Shown here one piece after another: positions 51,918-59,969 of a stretch of 64,000 nt of DNA (positions within the stretch are counted from its first letter, which is position 1; each line of letters opens with the position of its first letter). Origin of the DNA: SVKR01 sp963649145 (GTDB lineage Bacteria > Bacillota > Clostridia > Oscillospirales > Oscillospiraceae). The position numbers were made by a program, and so were the translations under genes. The stretch spans positions 13,158-77,157 of the forward strand of contig CAVJGI010000001.1 of assembly GCA_963649145.1 (NCBI GenBank), in the 5' to 3' direction. Below the pieces are notes generated by a model, which saw only the letters and a program-made list of their open reading frames with translations, did no database searches and had not been told where the DNA came from.

Positions 51918-54299
51918 ATGGACAGCCAATTCAGAGAAAGATTTATCGCGGCGCGGCGCGCGCTCATCGCGTCGGAGTTTGCGTTTTTGAACCCGGAGCA
52001 GCGCAGGGCGGTCATGACCGTCGAGGGACCGCTGCTGCTGCTCGCCGGCGCGGGCAGCGGAAAGACGACGGTGCTCATCAACCGCATCGCGAACCTTGTG
52101 CGCTACGGGACCGCCTCGGAGAGCGACTTTGTGCCGGAGAGCGCGACGGAGGCGGACATCGCCGTGATGGAGGCGGGACCCTCCGAGGAAGCACAGCGCA
52201 TCGCCGCCGTCGACCCGGTGGAGCCGTGGCGCATCCTCGCCATCACCTTCACGAACAAGGCGGCGGGGGAGCTCAAGGAGCGCCTTTCCCGGACGCTCGG
52301 TCCCGCGGCGGAGGATATCTGGGCGCAGACCTTCCACAGCGCCTGCGTCCGCATCCTGCGGCGCGACGCGGAGCGCCTCGGCTATTCCCGCTCCTTCACG
52401 ATCTACGACACGGCGGACACCCAGTCCGTCGCGAAAAAGATCCTCCGCGAGATGGACCTTGACGAAAAAATGTTCCCCTATCGCTACGTGCTCTCCGTCA
52501 TCAGCAAGGCGAAGGACGAGATGCTGACGCCCGCGCAGCTGCTCGAACAGGCGAACAAGAGCTACGATGTCCGCAAAAGGCGCGTCGCGGAGGTGTATCA
52601 GGAGTATGAAAAGCGCCTGCGCGAGGCGGACGCGATGGATTTCGACGACCTCATCCTGAACACCGTGCGGCTGCTGCTGGAGCATGAGGACGTCCGCGCG
52701 TTTTATCAGAAAAAGTTCCGCTACGTCCTCGTCGACGAGTATCAGGACACGAACCATCTGCAATACCTGCTCGCGAGCACGCTGGCGGGCGGCTATGAGA
52801 ACATCTGTGTCGTCGGCGACGACGACCAGAGCATCTATAAATTCCGCGGCGCGACGATCCGCAACATCCTCGATTTTGAAAACGACTATAAAAACGCGCG
52901 CGTCATCAAGCTCGAACAGAATTACCGCTCCACCGCCCACATCCTGGAGGCGGCGAACGGCGTCATCCGCAATAACTCCGAGCGACGCGCCAAAAAGCTC
53001 TGGACCGCGCAGGACGGCGGTGAGAAGCCCGTGCTCCACGTTTCCCCGAACGAGGACGAGGAGGCGCAGTTCGTCGCCGACAAGATCCTTGAGGATTTTT
53101 CCCGCGGCGAGCGCTGGAGCGACCACGCGGTGCTCTACCGCATGAACGCCCAGTCGAACAAGCTGGAATATGCCTTCAAGCGCCGCGGAATCCCTTACCG
53201 GATGTACGGCGGACTGAAGTTCTTTGACCGCGCCGAGGTCAAGGACGTGCTCGCTTACTTGAATGTCATCGCGAACCCGGCGGACGATCTGCGTCTCGCG
53301 CGCATCATCAATGTTCCCGCCCGCGGCATCGGCGCCACAACGGTGGAAAAGCTCGGCGAGATCGTCGCACGCGAGGGACGGAGCGCCTTCTCCGTCGCGG
53401 AGCATGCGGACGAATACCCGGAGCTCCAGCGCGCCGCCGCCAAGCTGCGGCTGTTCGCGGCGCTCATCGCGGAGCTGCGCGCCAAGAGCGCGGAGGTGCC
53501 GCTCGACGAGCTCTATGACGAGCTGATGGAGCGCACGGGCTATATCCGCGCGCTTCAGGAGAAGGATATCCCGGAAAACGAGGCGAAGATCGAAAACGTC
53601 AAGGAGCTGAAGTCCAATATCCTGAGCTTCATCAAGGAGACCGGCGACGCCTCGCTCCACGGCTTCCTCGACGAGGTCGCGCTCTATACGGACCTCGACA
53701 CGCTCGGCGCGGACGCCGACTGCGTTGTGATGATGACGATCCACTCGGCGAAGGGGCTGGAATTTCCGGTCGTGTTCCTCGTCGGTGCGGAGGAGGGGAT
53801 CTTCCCCGGCATCCGCGCCATCGGCGAGCCGGAGGAGATGGAGGAGGAGCGGCGGCTCTGTTATGTCGCCATCACGCGCGCGCAGCGCCGGCTCTATATC
53901 ACCTGCGCCCAGCAGCGCATGCTTTTCGGCAGAACGAGCAACAACCGCGTGTCCCGCTTCGTGGAGGAGATCCCGCCGGAGCACCTCGACCGCGGCTATG
54001 TCCCGCGCGGCTACGGCTACAGCGACGCGCCCCGCGGCTTTGAAGGCTCCAGTGGTCAGAAGCCGCGCCACACGCCGAGCCCCATCCGCCCCGTCATCAC
54101 GCCAGCGAGCGCCAAGGCTGCTCCGCCCGCCTTCGCCCTCGGCGACCGTGTGGAGCACAAGAGTTTCGGACCCGGCAAGATCGTCGCCATGACCGCGATG
54201 GGCGGCGACCATCTCGTCGAGATCGACTTCGAGCGCGAAGGCGTTGGCAGAAAGCGCCTGATGCTGAAGGCGGCGTCGAAGCTGATGAACAAGTTATAA
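51918..54299 (+). CDS. pcrA: ATP-dependent DNA helicase PcrA/UvrD family
   Basis: A superfamily 1A 3'-5' helicase for repair and clearing of replication obstacles. The 793 residues include Walker A GAGSGKTT (44-51), TFTNKAAGE, the Walker B-type DEYQDTN, GDDDQSIYKFRGA, EQNYRST, TIHSAKGLEFPVVF and VAITRAQRRLYI. The last 50 residues form a Tudor-like RNA polymerase-binding region (LGDRVEHKSFGPGKIV). About 45 acidic residues (SESDFVPESATEADIAVMEA onward) are inserted after motif Ia, longer than in Bacillus PcrA. Confidence 0.96.
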   Translation: MDSQFRERFIAARRALIASEFAFLNPEQRRAVMTVEGPLLLLAGAGSGKTTVLINRIANLVRYGTASESDFVPESATEADIAVMEAGPSEEAQRIAAVDPVEPWRILAITFTNKAAGELKERLSRTLGPAAEDIWAQTFHSACVRILRRDAERLGYSRSFTIYDTADTQSVAKKILREMDLDEKMFPYRYVLSVISKAKDEMLTPAQLLEQANKSYDVRKRRVAEVYQEYEKRLREADAMDFDDLILNTVRLLLEHEDVRAFYQKKFRYVLVDEYQDTNHLQYLLASTLAGGYENICVVGDDDQSIYKFRGATIRNILDFENDYKNARVIKLEQNYRSTAHILEAANGVIRNNSERRAKKLWTAQDGGEKPVLHVSPNEDEEAQFVADKILEDFSRGERWSDHAVLYRMNAQSNKLEYAFKRRGIPYRMYGGLKFFDRAEVKDVLAYLNVIANPADDLRLARIINVPARGIGATTVEKLGEIVAREGRSAFSVAEHADEYPELQRAAAKLRLFAALIAELRAKSAEVPLDELYDELMERTGYIRALQEKDIPENEAKIENVKELKSNILSFIKETGDASLHGFLDEVALYTDLDTLGADADCVVMMTIHSAKGLEFPVVFLVGAEEGIFPGIRAIGEPEEMEEERRLCYVAITRAQRRLYITCAQQRMLFGRTSNNRVSRFVEEIPPEHLDRGYVPRGYGYSDAPRGFEGSSGQKPRHTPSPIRPVITPASAKAAPPAFALGDRVEHKSFGPGKIVAMTAMGGDHLVEIDFEREGVGRKRLMLKAASKLMNKL

Positions 54300-54349
54300 A
54301 ACAATGGAGAGACCCTGCCGGGTTCCCGGCAGGGTCTCTCCATTGTTTT
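54298..54349. terminator. Bidirectional terminator between pcrA and tspO
   Basis: A near-perfect inverted repeat of over 20 base pairs (ACAATGGAGAGACCCTGCCG paired with its complement ending at 54346) around GGTTCC. A-rich and T-rich flanks serve both convergent genes. Confidence 0.92.
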
Positions 54350-54822
54350 CAACAGTTTAATAGCCAGACGGCGAAGTTGAGATAAGCGGCGAAGATGAGC
54401 CAGACGGTATAGGGGATTTGCAGCTTGCCCGCGCCGGGGGCGCATTTTTCAAAGTTTACAAGCATCAATATCACGAGGAAGATGAGGAAAATGAGCCAGA
54501 AAAAGCTCAGCAGCAGCGCGCCGAAGCGGAAGAAAAACACCGTCCAGAGAAAATTTACGACGAGCTGCGTGCAGAAGAGAAACAGCGCATCGGCGCGGTC
54601 CGGCGCGCCGCCGAGCTGCACACGCGCGGCGGAGATACCCATTAGAAGGAAGAGAATGCTCCACACGATCGGAAACAGCCATGCGGGGGGAGAGAGCGCC
54701 GGACGGATGAGTGTCGGGTCCTCCATCCGCCCCGCGTTCACGAGCGCGGACGCCCCGCCGACCGCGAGCGAGATCACGATCCAGAGGATATAAGTCCAGG
54801 TCTTTTTCGTTTTTGCGTTCAA
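54349..54822 (-). CDS. TspO/MBR family protein
   Basis: TspO proteins are five-helix membrane proteins that bind porphyrins and other ligands; their role in Firmicutes is unclear. The 157 residues show SPPAWLFPIVWSILFLLMGISA, the tryptophan-rich LVVNFLWTVFFFRFG and a final IPYTVWLIFAAYLNFAVWLLN. The start is a TTG at 54822, next to a GGGTGATG; no better start is seen. It lies 54 bases downstream of dapA with a hairpin in between. Confidence 0.92.
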   Translation of the reverse strand: MNAKTKKTWTYILWIVISLAVGGASALVNAGRMEDPTLIRPALSPPAWLFPIVWSILFLLMGISAARVQLGGAPDRADALFLFCTQLVVNFLWTVFFFRFGALLLSFFWLIFLIFLVILMLVNFEKCAPGAGKLQIPYTVWLIFAAYLNFAVWLLNC

Positions 54823-54831
54823 AATTTCATC

Positions 54832-54866
54832 ACCCGTCCAAAGTCTATGCAGTTTTTGGGACGGGT
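54832..54866 (-). other. Hairpin between dapA and tspO
   Basis: ACCCGTCC (54832-54839) pairs with GGACGGGT (54859-54866). On the minus strand no clear T-run follows, so it is probably an mRNA structure near the tspO start rather than an efficient terminator. Confidence 0.45.
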
Positions 54867-54876
54867 ATTCTTTTTC

Positions 54877-55770
54877 TCAGCTTCGCTTTGTGCAGCCGAG
54901 CCTTTGCAGCTCCGCAAGCAGCAGCGCGCGGTTTGCCTCGGTCATCGGAACGAGCGGGAGGCGAAGCTCGCCGGAGCAGAGTCCGAGCGCGTCCATCGCC
55001 GCCTTGACCGGAATGGGATTTGTTTCGACAAACAGCAGGCGGAAGAGCGCCGCGAACTGTGCCGCGCGCTCCCGTGCCGCGGCGAAGTCGCCGCGCAGAC
55101 CAAGCTCCGTGAGCCCGGCAATTTCCGCCGGCAGAAGGTTCGACGCCACGGAGATGACACCGTGCGCGCCGAGCGCCATCATCGCCACGGTATGGTCGTC
55201 ATTGCCGCTCCAGAGATTGAGCTCCCCGGCGCACTCGGCGGCGACGCGCGCGATGAGCGAAAAGTCTCCGCTCGCCTCCTTGACGCCGTTGATGTTTTCG
55301 TGGTGCGCGAGAACGCGGTAAGTCTCCGCCGTGAAGCCGAGCGCCGTCCGGCTCGGTACATTGTAGAGGACGACCGGCGCGTCGGAGGCGTCGGCAACGG
55401 CGGAGCAGTGGGCGACGATGCCCGCCTGCGTCGTTTTGTTGTAATACGGCGGCGTCAGCAGCACGGCGTCCGCGCCGTGGAGCGCGGCGAACCGGGCTTT
55501 TTTCACGCAGGCGGCGGTGTTGTTGCCGCCGACACCGGCGATGATCTTCATCCTGCCCGCCGTGTGCTGAACGCAGAGATCCACGAGCTTCTCATACTCG
55601 TGGATCTCTAACGTGGCGTTTTCTCCCGTCGTTCCGGCGACCGTGATCGCGGCAATGCCGTTTTCGGCTTGGAAGTCGAGGAGCTTTTTCATCTGTTCAA
55701 AGTCGATCCCATCTTTCGTAAACGGCGTCACAATGGCTGTGGACGCGCCGCGGAATATGGGCTGCTTCAA
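54877..55770 (-). CDS. dapA: 4-hydroxy-tetrahydrodipicolinate synthase
   Basis: DapA condenses pyruvate with aspartate semialdehyde, the first committed step to lysine, diaminopimelate and dipicolinate. The 297 residues show GTTGE (46-50), YNVPSR (136-141) and the Schiff-base Lys164 in GVKEAS. The start is a TTG at 55770 with AGGAGGC ten bases upstream. asd precedes it by 38 bases, so substrate and enzyme are made together; for a spore former the product also feeds dipicolinate. Confidence 0.96.
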   Translation of the reverse strand: MKQPIFRGASTAIVTPFTKDGIDFEQMKKLLDFQAENGIAAITVAGTTGENATLEIHEYEKLVDLCVQHTAGRMKIIAGVGGNNTAACVKKARFAALHGADAVLLTPPYYNKTTQAGIVAHCSAVADASDAPVVLYNVPSRTALGFTAETYRVLAHHENINGVKEASGDFSLIARVAAECAGELNLWSGNDDHTVAMMALGAHGVISVASNLLPAEIAGLTELGLRGDFAAARERAAQFAALFRLLFVETNPIPVKAAMDALGLCSGELRLPLVPMTEANRALLLAELQRLGCTKRS

Positions 55771-55808
55771 AATAACAAACGCCTCCTATTTGATTTTTGC
55801 GGGGATGA

Positions 55809-56897
55809 TCATCTGCGCTCGATATAGCCCTTTGCGCAGAGCAGCTCGGCGAGCTCCACGCCGCCGCCTGCCGCGCCGCGCAGGGTGTTGTGGCTCAGGC
55901 AGACGAATTTGTAGTCATACTGCGTATCCTCGCGCAGACGGCCGACGGAGATCGCCATGCCGCCTTCGAGCATGCGGTCGAGCTTTGTCTGCGGGCGGTC
56001 ATCCTCGTCGAAGTAGTGCAGAAACTGCTTCGGCGCACTGGGCAGCGCAAGCGCCTGCGGCTCGCCGCGGAAGGTGCGCCATGCCTCCAGAATTTCCTCC
56101 TTGGAGGGCTTCTTTTCAAAGCGCACGAACACGCAGGCAAGGTGGCCGTTGCTGACCGGGACGCGGATGCACTGCGCCGTGACGGAGGGGGACGCCGCGG
56201 TCCGGATCGCGCCGTTTTCCAGCGTGCCCCAGACCTTCAGCGGCTCGCGCTCGCTCTTTTCCTCCTCGCCCCCGATATAGGGGATGACGTTATCCACCAT
56301 CTCCGGCCACGTCTCGAAGGTCTTGCCCGCGCCGGAGATCGCCTGATAGGTGCAGACGAGAATGTCGGAAATGCCGTATTTTTCCCGCAGGGGGCTCAGC
56401 GCCGGGACATAGCTCTGGATGGAGCAGTTGCTCTTGACCGCGATGAAGCCGCGGGTCGTGCCAAGGCGCTTTTTCTGTGGTTCAATGACGGCGAGGTGCT
56501 CCGGGTTGACCTCCGGGATGACCATCGGGACGTCCGGCGTCCAGCGGTTGGCGCTGTTGTTGGAGACGACGGGGCATTCCAGCTTCGCATACGCCTCCTC
56601 CAATGCGAGTACGGCGTCCTTCGGCATGTCGACCGCGCAGAACACAAAGTCCACCTGCGCGGCGATCGCCGCCTTGTCTGCGTCCGCGTCCATCACGACG
56701 AGGTCCTTATATTTCTCCGGAAACGGCGTTTCGATCGCCCAGCGGCTCCGCGCCGCTTCCTCGTAAGTCTTTCCGGCGCTCCTTGCGCTCGCCGCGATGA
56801 CCTTCAGTTCAAACCACGGGTGGTTTTCCACCAGCGAGATAAAGCGCTGACCGACCATTCCCGTGCCGCCGATAATGCCTACCCTGTATTTTTCCAT
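55809..56897 (-). CDS. asd: Aspartate-semialdehyde dehydrogenase
   Basis: Asd reduces aspartyl phosphate to aspartate semialdehyde. The 362-residue protein has GIIGGTGMVGQRF, NNSANRWTPDVPMVIPEVNP, the catalytic Cys158 in KSNCSIQS and AISGAGKTFE. The form resembles the archaeal/fungal-type Asd (about 350-360 residues) more than the short Bacillus type. GGAAAGGAACGG precedes the ATG at 56897. First gene of the asd-dapA unit. Confidence 0.95.
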   Translation of the reverse strand: MEKYRVGIIGGTGMVGQRFISLVENHPWFELKVIAASARSAGKTYEEAARSRWAIETPFPEKYKDLVVMDADADKAAIAAQVDFVFCAVDMPKDAVLALEEAYAKLECPVVSNNSANRWTPDVPMVIPEVNPEHLAVIEPQKKRLGTTRGFIAVKSNCSIQSYVPALSPLREKYGISDILVCTYQAISGAGKTFETWPEMVDNVIPYIGGEEEKSEREPLKVWGTLENGAIRTAASPSVTAQCIRVPVSNGHLACVFVRFEKKPSKEEILEAWRTFRGEPQALALPSAPKQFLHYFDEDDRPQTKLDRMLEGGMAISVGRLREDTQYDYKFVCLSHNTLRGAAGGGVELAELLCAKGYIERR

Positions 56898-56983
56898 GCT
56901 TTTCCGTTCCTTTCCGACCGGTGCTCCGACCCAGTTTTGATCCTATGCGCCGCCGCTGAAAAACAGAACTTCCGACAAAGCTC

Positions 56984-57012
56984 TTGATTTGGCGGCGGAA
57001 TTCTACTATAAT
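56984..57012 (+). promoter_or_regulatory. Sigma-A-like promoter upstream of spoIID/queA
   Basis: TTGATT (56984-56989), a 17-base spacer and TATAAT (57007-57012), 80 bases before the spoIID start. A vegetative-type promoter here makes sense for the coupled queA gene. Confidence 0.75.
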
Positions 57013-57091
57013 AAAATATCACACGGCGCATTTTGCCGCTTTGGTGCTTTACAGTATAACATTCAAGAGAAAGAGCGTCAACGGATTTTTT

Positions 57092-58288
57092 ATGAAAAAA
57101 CGATCAGCTGTCATCTTAATACTGGCACTGTGTCTTGTTCTCGGCTGCACCGGGCTCGTTTCCGCCAAGCGGGGCGTTTACGTCAACGGCGGCGAGCTGA
57201 TGGAGGGGGAGCTGGCGCAGAGCTATGCCATCGGCGCGAACGGCACCGCGCTGCTCGGAACGGAGAACGTCAAGGTCCTCACCGCCGCGGGCGTCACCTC
57301 GCTCGACGGCGCGGAGGAGGTCGGCGGGGGAGGGCTCCGCTACGACGACGGCAGCGTCCGCATCGCCGCGCGCACCATCCGCGTCGGGCTGCGCTATACT
57401 TACTCCGAAAAGCGCGACAGCGCGATGGAGGCGGCGAATCTGGAAAACGCCGTCGGCAGCGGGTATCAGTTCGGTTATTTCGACACCGACCGCAGCTTCG
57501 TCCCCTACGAGGACGAGGACGCCTTCACCGCGGAGCGCCAGATCACGATGCGCCCCCTTGGGGACGGCAGCGGCGTCGGCGTTTACATTACCGGAACGGA
57601 CACGCTGCTCTACAGCGTGGAGTCCACGGACGCGGAGAATTATCTCGCCGTCCGCCCCGTGTCGGACAGCGCCGAGGCGGTCACATGGTTTGCCCAGAAG
57701 CGCTATTACGGCGATTTTGCTTACGCTGTGCTGGACCCGGAGGAGCCGAAACTCACGGTCGTGAACAGCGTGGACATCGAGCGCTATGTCTCCGGCGTCT
57801 GCGCCGCGGAGATGGGCAGCAGCTTCCCGCTCGAAGCGCTGAAGGCGCAGGCTGTCGCCGCGCGGACTTACGGTCAGAGCTATATCCAGAGCGAGGCGTA
57901 TTTCGCGGATTTCGGCTTTGACGTCACGAACGACGACTATTGTCAGGTCTATTTCGGCTATACGGATGCCGAGCGTCTCGTCGCTGCCGCGGCGGAGACG
58001 GAAAACCAGTATCTCACCTATAGAAACCGCCTTATCAGCGCGCTCTATTTCGCCGCCGACGGCGGCTCCACGCTCGACAGCGAGGCGGTATTTCCGAACC
58101 GGCTGGACTATCTCCGCGGCGTCACGGACCCCTACGAGGCGGCGGCGTGGACCCGCGGGGCGTATGGCCACCGCGTCGGTATGAGCCAGTGGGGTGCGAA
58201 CGCGATGGCGCGGTATTACAACAAAGATTATAAGGATATTCTGGGCTTCTACTACACCGGCGTGGGGCTCAGCTATGGTACGCTATGA
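57092..58288 (+). CDS. SpoIID/LytB domain protein (stage II sporulation protein D-like)
   Basis: SpoIID is a lytic transglycosylase that, with SpoIIM and SpoIIP, drives engulfment of the forespore. The 398-residue protein starts with a signal/anchor segment (AVILILALCLVLGCTGLVSA). The conserved SpoIID/LytB domain is at about 220-390 with VDIERYVSGVCAAEMGSS, LKAQAVAARTYG and GHRVGMSQWGANAMA. The ribosome site is weak. It overlaps queA (ATGA) and has a vegetative-type promoter, so it could be a SpoIID paralogue acting in growing cells as well. Confidence 0.88.
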   Translation: MKKRSAVILILALCLVLGCTGLVSAKRGVYVNGGELMEGELAQSYAIGANGTALLGTENVKVLTAAGVTSLDGAEEVGGGGLRYDDGSVRIAARTIRVGLRYTYSEKRDSAMEAANLENAVGSGYQFGYFDTDRSFVPYEDEDAFTAERQITMRPLGDGSGVGVYITGTDTLLYSVESTDAENYLAVRPVSDSAEAVTWFAQKRYYGDFAYAVLDPEEPKLTVVNSVDIERYVSGVCAAEMGSSFPLEALKAQAVAARTYGQSYIQSEAYFADFGFDVTNDDYCQVYFGYTDAERLVAAAAETENQYLTYRNRLISALYFAADGGSTLDSEAVFPNRLDYLRGVTDPYEAAAWTRGAYGHRVGMSQWGANAMARYYNKDYKDILGFYYTGVGLSYGTL

Positions 58289-59310
58289 AAAAATCTGATT
58301 TTTACTTTGATCTTCCGCAGGAGCTGATCGCCCAGACGCCGCTGGAGCGGCGCGACGGCTCGCGCCTGCTCTGTCTCGATAAAGTGACCGGCGCGATGGA
58401 GCACCGTCATTTTTACGATCTGCCCGAATACCTGCGCCCCGGCGACTGCCTCGTGATGAACGATTCCCGCGTGCTGCCCGCGCGGTTGATGGGCCATCGC
58501 GTTCCGGGCGGCGGCGTCTGCGAGGTGCTGCTGCTGACGGATAAGGGCGACGGCGTCTGGGAATGCCTCGTCCGTCCGGGACGCAAGCTGCGCCCCGGTG
58601 CGGAGATCAGCTTCGGCAACGGGGAGCTGACCGCCACGGTGGAGGCGGAGGTCGAGGGCGGGAACCGCCTTGTGCGCTTTCATTATGACGGCATTTTTCT
58701 CGAAGTGCTCGAACGCCTCGGCGAAATGCCGCTTCCGCCCTATATCAAGGAAAAGCTTGCCGACTCTGAGCGTTATCAGACCGTTTACTCCCGCGAGCTC
58801 GGCTCCGCCGCGGCGCCGACAGCCGGGCTGCACTTCACGCGTGAGCTGCTGGACAAGATCGCCGCGCAGGGCGTGAAGCTCGCTTACGTGACGCTCCACG
58901 TCGGGCTCGGCACCTTCCGCCCTGTGAAGGAGGACGACGTGCTCGACCACGAGATGCACTCGGAGTTCTGCATGGTCCCGGAGGAGACGGCGCGGATCAT
59001 CACGGAGACCAAGTGCGCCGGCGGGCGCATCATCTCCGTCGGCACGACCTCCTGCCGCACGCTGGAGAGCTTCGCAAACCCAGACGGCACGATGGACCCC
59101 CGCAGCGGCTGGACGAATATTTTCATCTATCCGGGCTACAAGTTCAAGTGCATCGACGCGCTCGTGACGAACTTCCACCTCCCGGAGAGCACGCTCATCA
59201 TGCTCGTCTCCGCCTTGGCCGGAAGGGAGAACATCTTAAACGCCTACCGCACCGCGGTAGAGGAGCGCTACCGGTTCTTCTCGTTTGGGGATGCTATGTT
59301 TATCCACTGA
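58285..59310 (+). CDS. queA: S-adenosylmethionine:tRNA ribosyltransferase-isomerase
   Basis: QueA moves the ribosyl part of SAM onto preQ1 in tRNA to make epoxyqueuosine. The 341 residues show DFYFDLPQELIAQTPLERRD, CLVMNDSRVLPARL, YQTVYSRELGSAAAPTAGLH, LHVGLGTFRPV and FHLPESTLIMLVSA. Coupled to spoIID. tgt, the preceding pathway step, lies 660 bases downstream, separated by a toxin-antitoxin pair. Confidence 0.97.
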   Translation: MKKSDFYFDLPQELIAQTPLERRDGSRLLCLDKVTGAMEHRHFYDLPEYLRPGDCLVMNDSRVLPARLMGHRVPGGGVCEVLLLTDKGDGVWECLVRPGRKLRPGAEISFGNGELTATVEAEVEGGNRLVRFHYDGIFLEVLERLGEMPLPPYIKEKLADSERYQTVYSRELGSAAAPTAGLHFTRELLDKIAAQGVKLAYVTLHVGLGTFRPVKEDDVLDHEMHSEFCMVPEETARIITETKCAGGRIISVGTTSCRTLESFANPDGTMDPRSGWTNIFIYPGYKFKCIDALVTNFHLPESTLIMLVSALAGRENILNAYRTAVEERYRFFSFGDAMFIH

Positions 59311-59336
59311 GAAAACGTGGGTGCGGGTATAAAATG

Positions 59337-59365
59337 TTGACAATATAACAAAATAGGCATATAAT
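59337..59365 (+). promoter_or_regulatory. Consensus promoter of the toxin-antitoxin pair
   Basis: TTGACA (59337-59342), a 17-base spacer and TATAAT (59360-59365), both boxes perfect. TGTT and AACA flank the -35 region (59335-59350), a weak dyad that might hold an autoregulatory operator. Confidence 0.85.
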
Positions 59366-59387
59366 ACAGCAAAAAGGAGGCGGCACA

Positions 59388-59669
59388 ATGGGTAAGGTTT
59401 CGACAAGCATTTCCATCGACGCGGATGTTAAGGCGCAGGCGCAGGAGCTTTTTGCGGACTTCGGTATGGATCTCTCCACGGCGATCAACATCTTCCTTCG
59501 CCAGTCGATCCGCGACAACTGCATCCCGTTTACGATCCGACGCGAGGTCCCGAATGCCGACACGGTGGCTGCGATGAAGGAAGCGGAGGAGCTGGACAAG
59601 GATCCCGCCGCTTATCGGCGCTATCATTCGTTCTCCGAGCTGCTCCGGGAGGTCGAGGCGGATGCTTGA
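59388..59669 (+). CDS. Type II antitoxin, RelB/DinJ family
   Basis: The 93-residue protein has the RelB/DinJ ribbon-helix-helix N-terminus (VSTSISIDADVKAQAQELFADFGMDLSTAINIFLRQSI) that binds operator DNA, and an acidic C-terminal tail that would cover the toxin. AAAAGGAGG lies seven bases before the ATG. It overlaps the toxin gene by eight bases and has its own consensus promoter. Expected to repress its own promoter, most strongly as the complex. Confidence 0.93.
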   Translation: MGKVSTSISIDADVKAQAQELFADFGMDLSTAINIFLRQSIRDNCIPFTIRREVPNADTVAAMKEAEELDKDPAAYRRYHSFSELLREVEADA

Positions 59670-59934
59670 CATCATAGCGTCCAACCGCTTTAAGAAGGAC
59701 CTGAAGCTTGCCCTGAAACGGGGCTATCAGATCAGTCTGCTCGAAGAGGTTGTGGACAAGCTCGCCATGCAGCAGCCGCTGGAGGAACGATACAGGGATC
59801 ATCTTCTGACCGGCGACTACGGCGGTTTCCGCGAGTGCCACATTACCCCGGACTGGCTTCTGGTGTATCAGGTCCGGGAAAACGAGCTGATCCTGTTTCT
59901 GTCGCGGACCGGGACGCACAGCGATCTGTTCTGA
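59662..59934 (+). CDS. Type II toxin, YafQ family mRNA interferase
   Basis: The 90 residues match YafQ-type RelE-fold toxins that cut mRNA on the ribosome: SNRFKKDLKLALKRGY at the start, LLTGDYGGFRECHITPDWLLVYQV in the middle and LSRTGTHSDLF at the end. The conserved histidines and the DWLLVY motif are intact, so the toxin is probably active. Coupled to the antitoxin gene. The tgt start is 35 bases downstream, so tgt may be transcribed from the TA promoter as well as from queA. Confidence 0.93.
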   Translation: MLDIIASNRFKKDLKLALKRGYQISLLEEVVDKLAMQQPLEERYRDHLLTGDYGGFRECHITPDWLLVYQVRENELILFLSRTGTHSDLF

Positions 59935-59969
59935 GCCGGGCGGCGAGGAACATCACCAAGGAGATTTCG

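Noticed and set aside
54832..54866. Efficient terminator of the asd-dapA transcript
   Set aside because: The stem is present but no T-run follows on the minus strand, so it was listed only as a hairpin.
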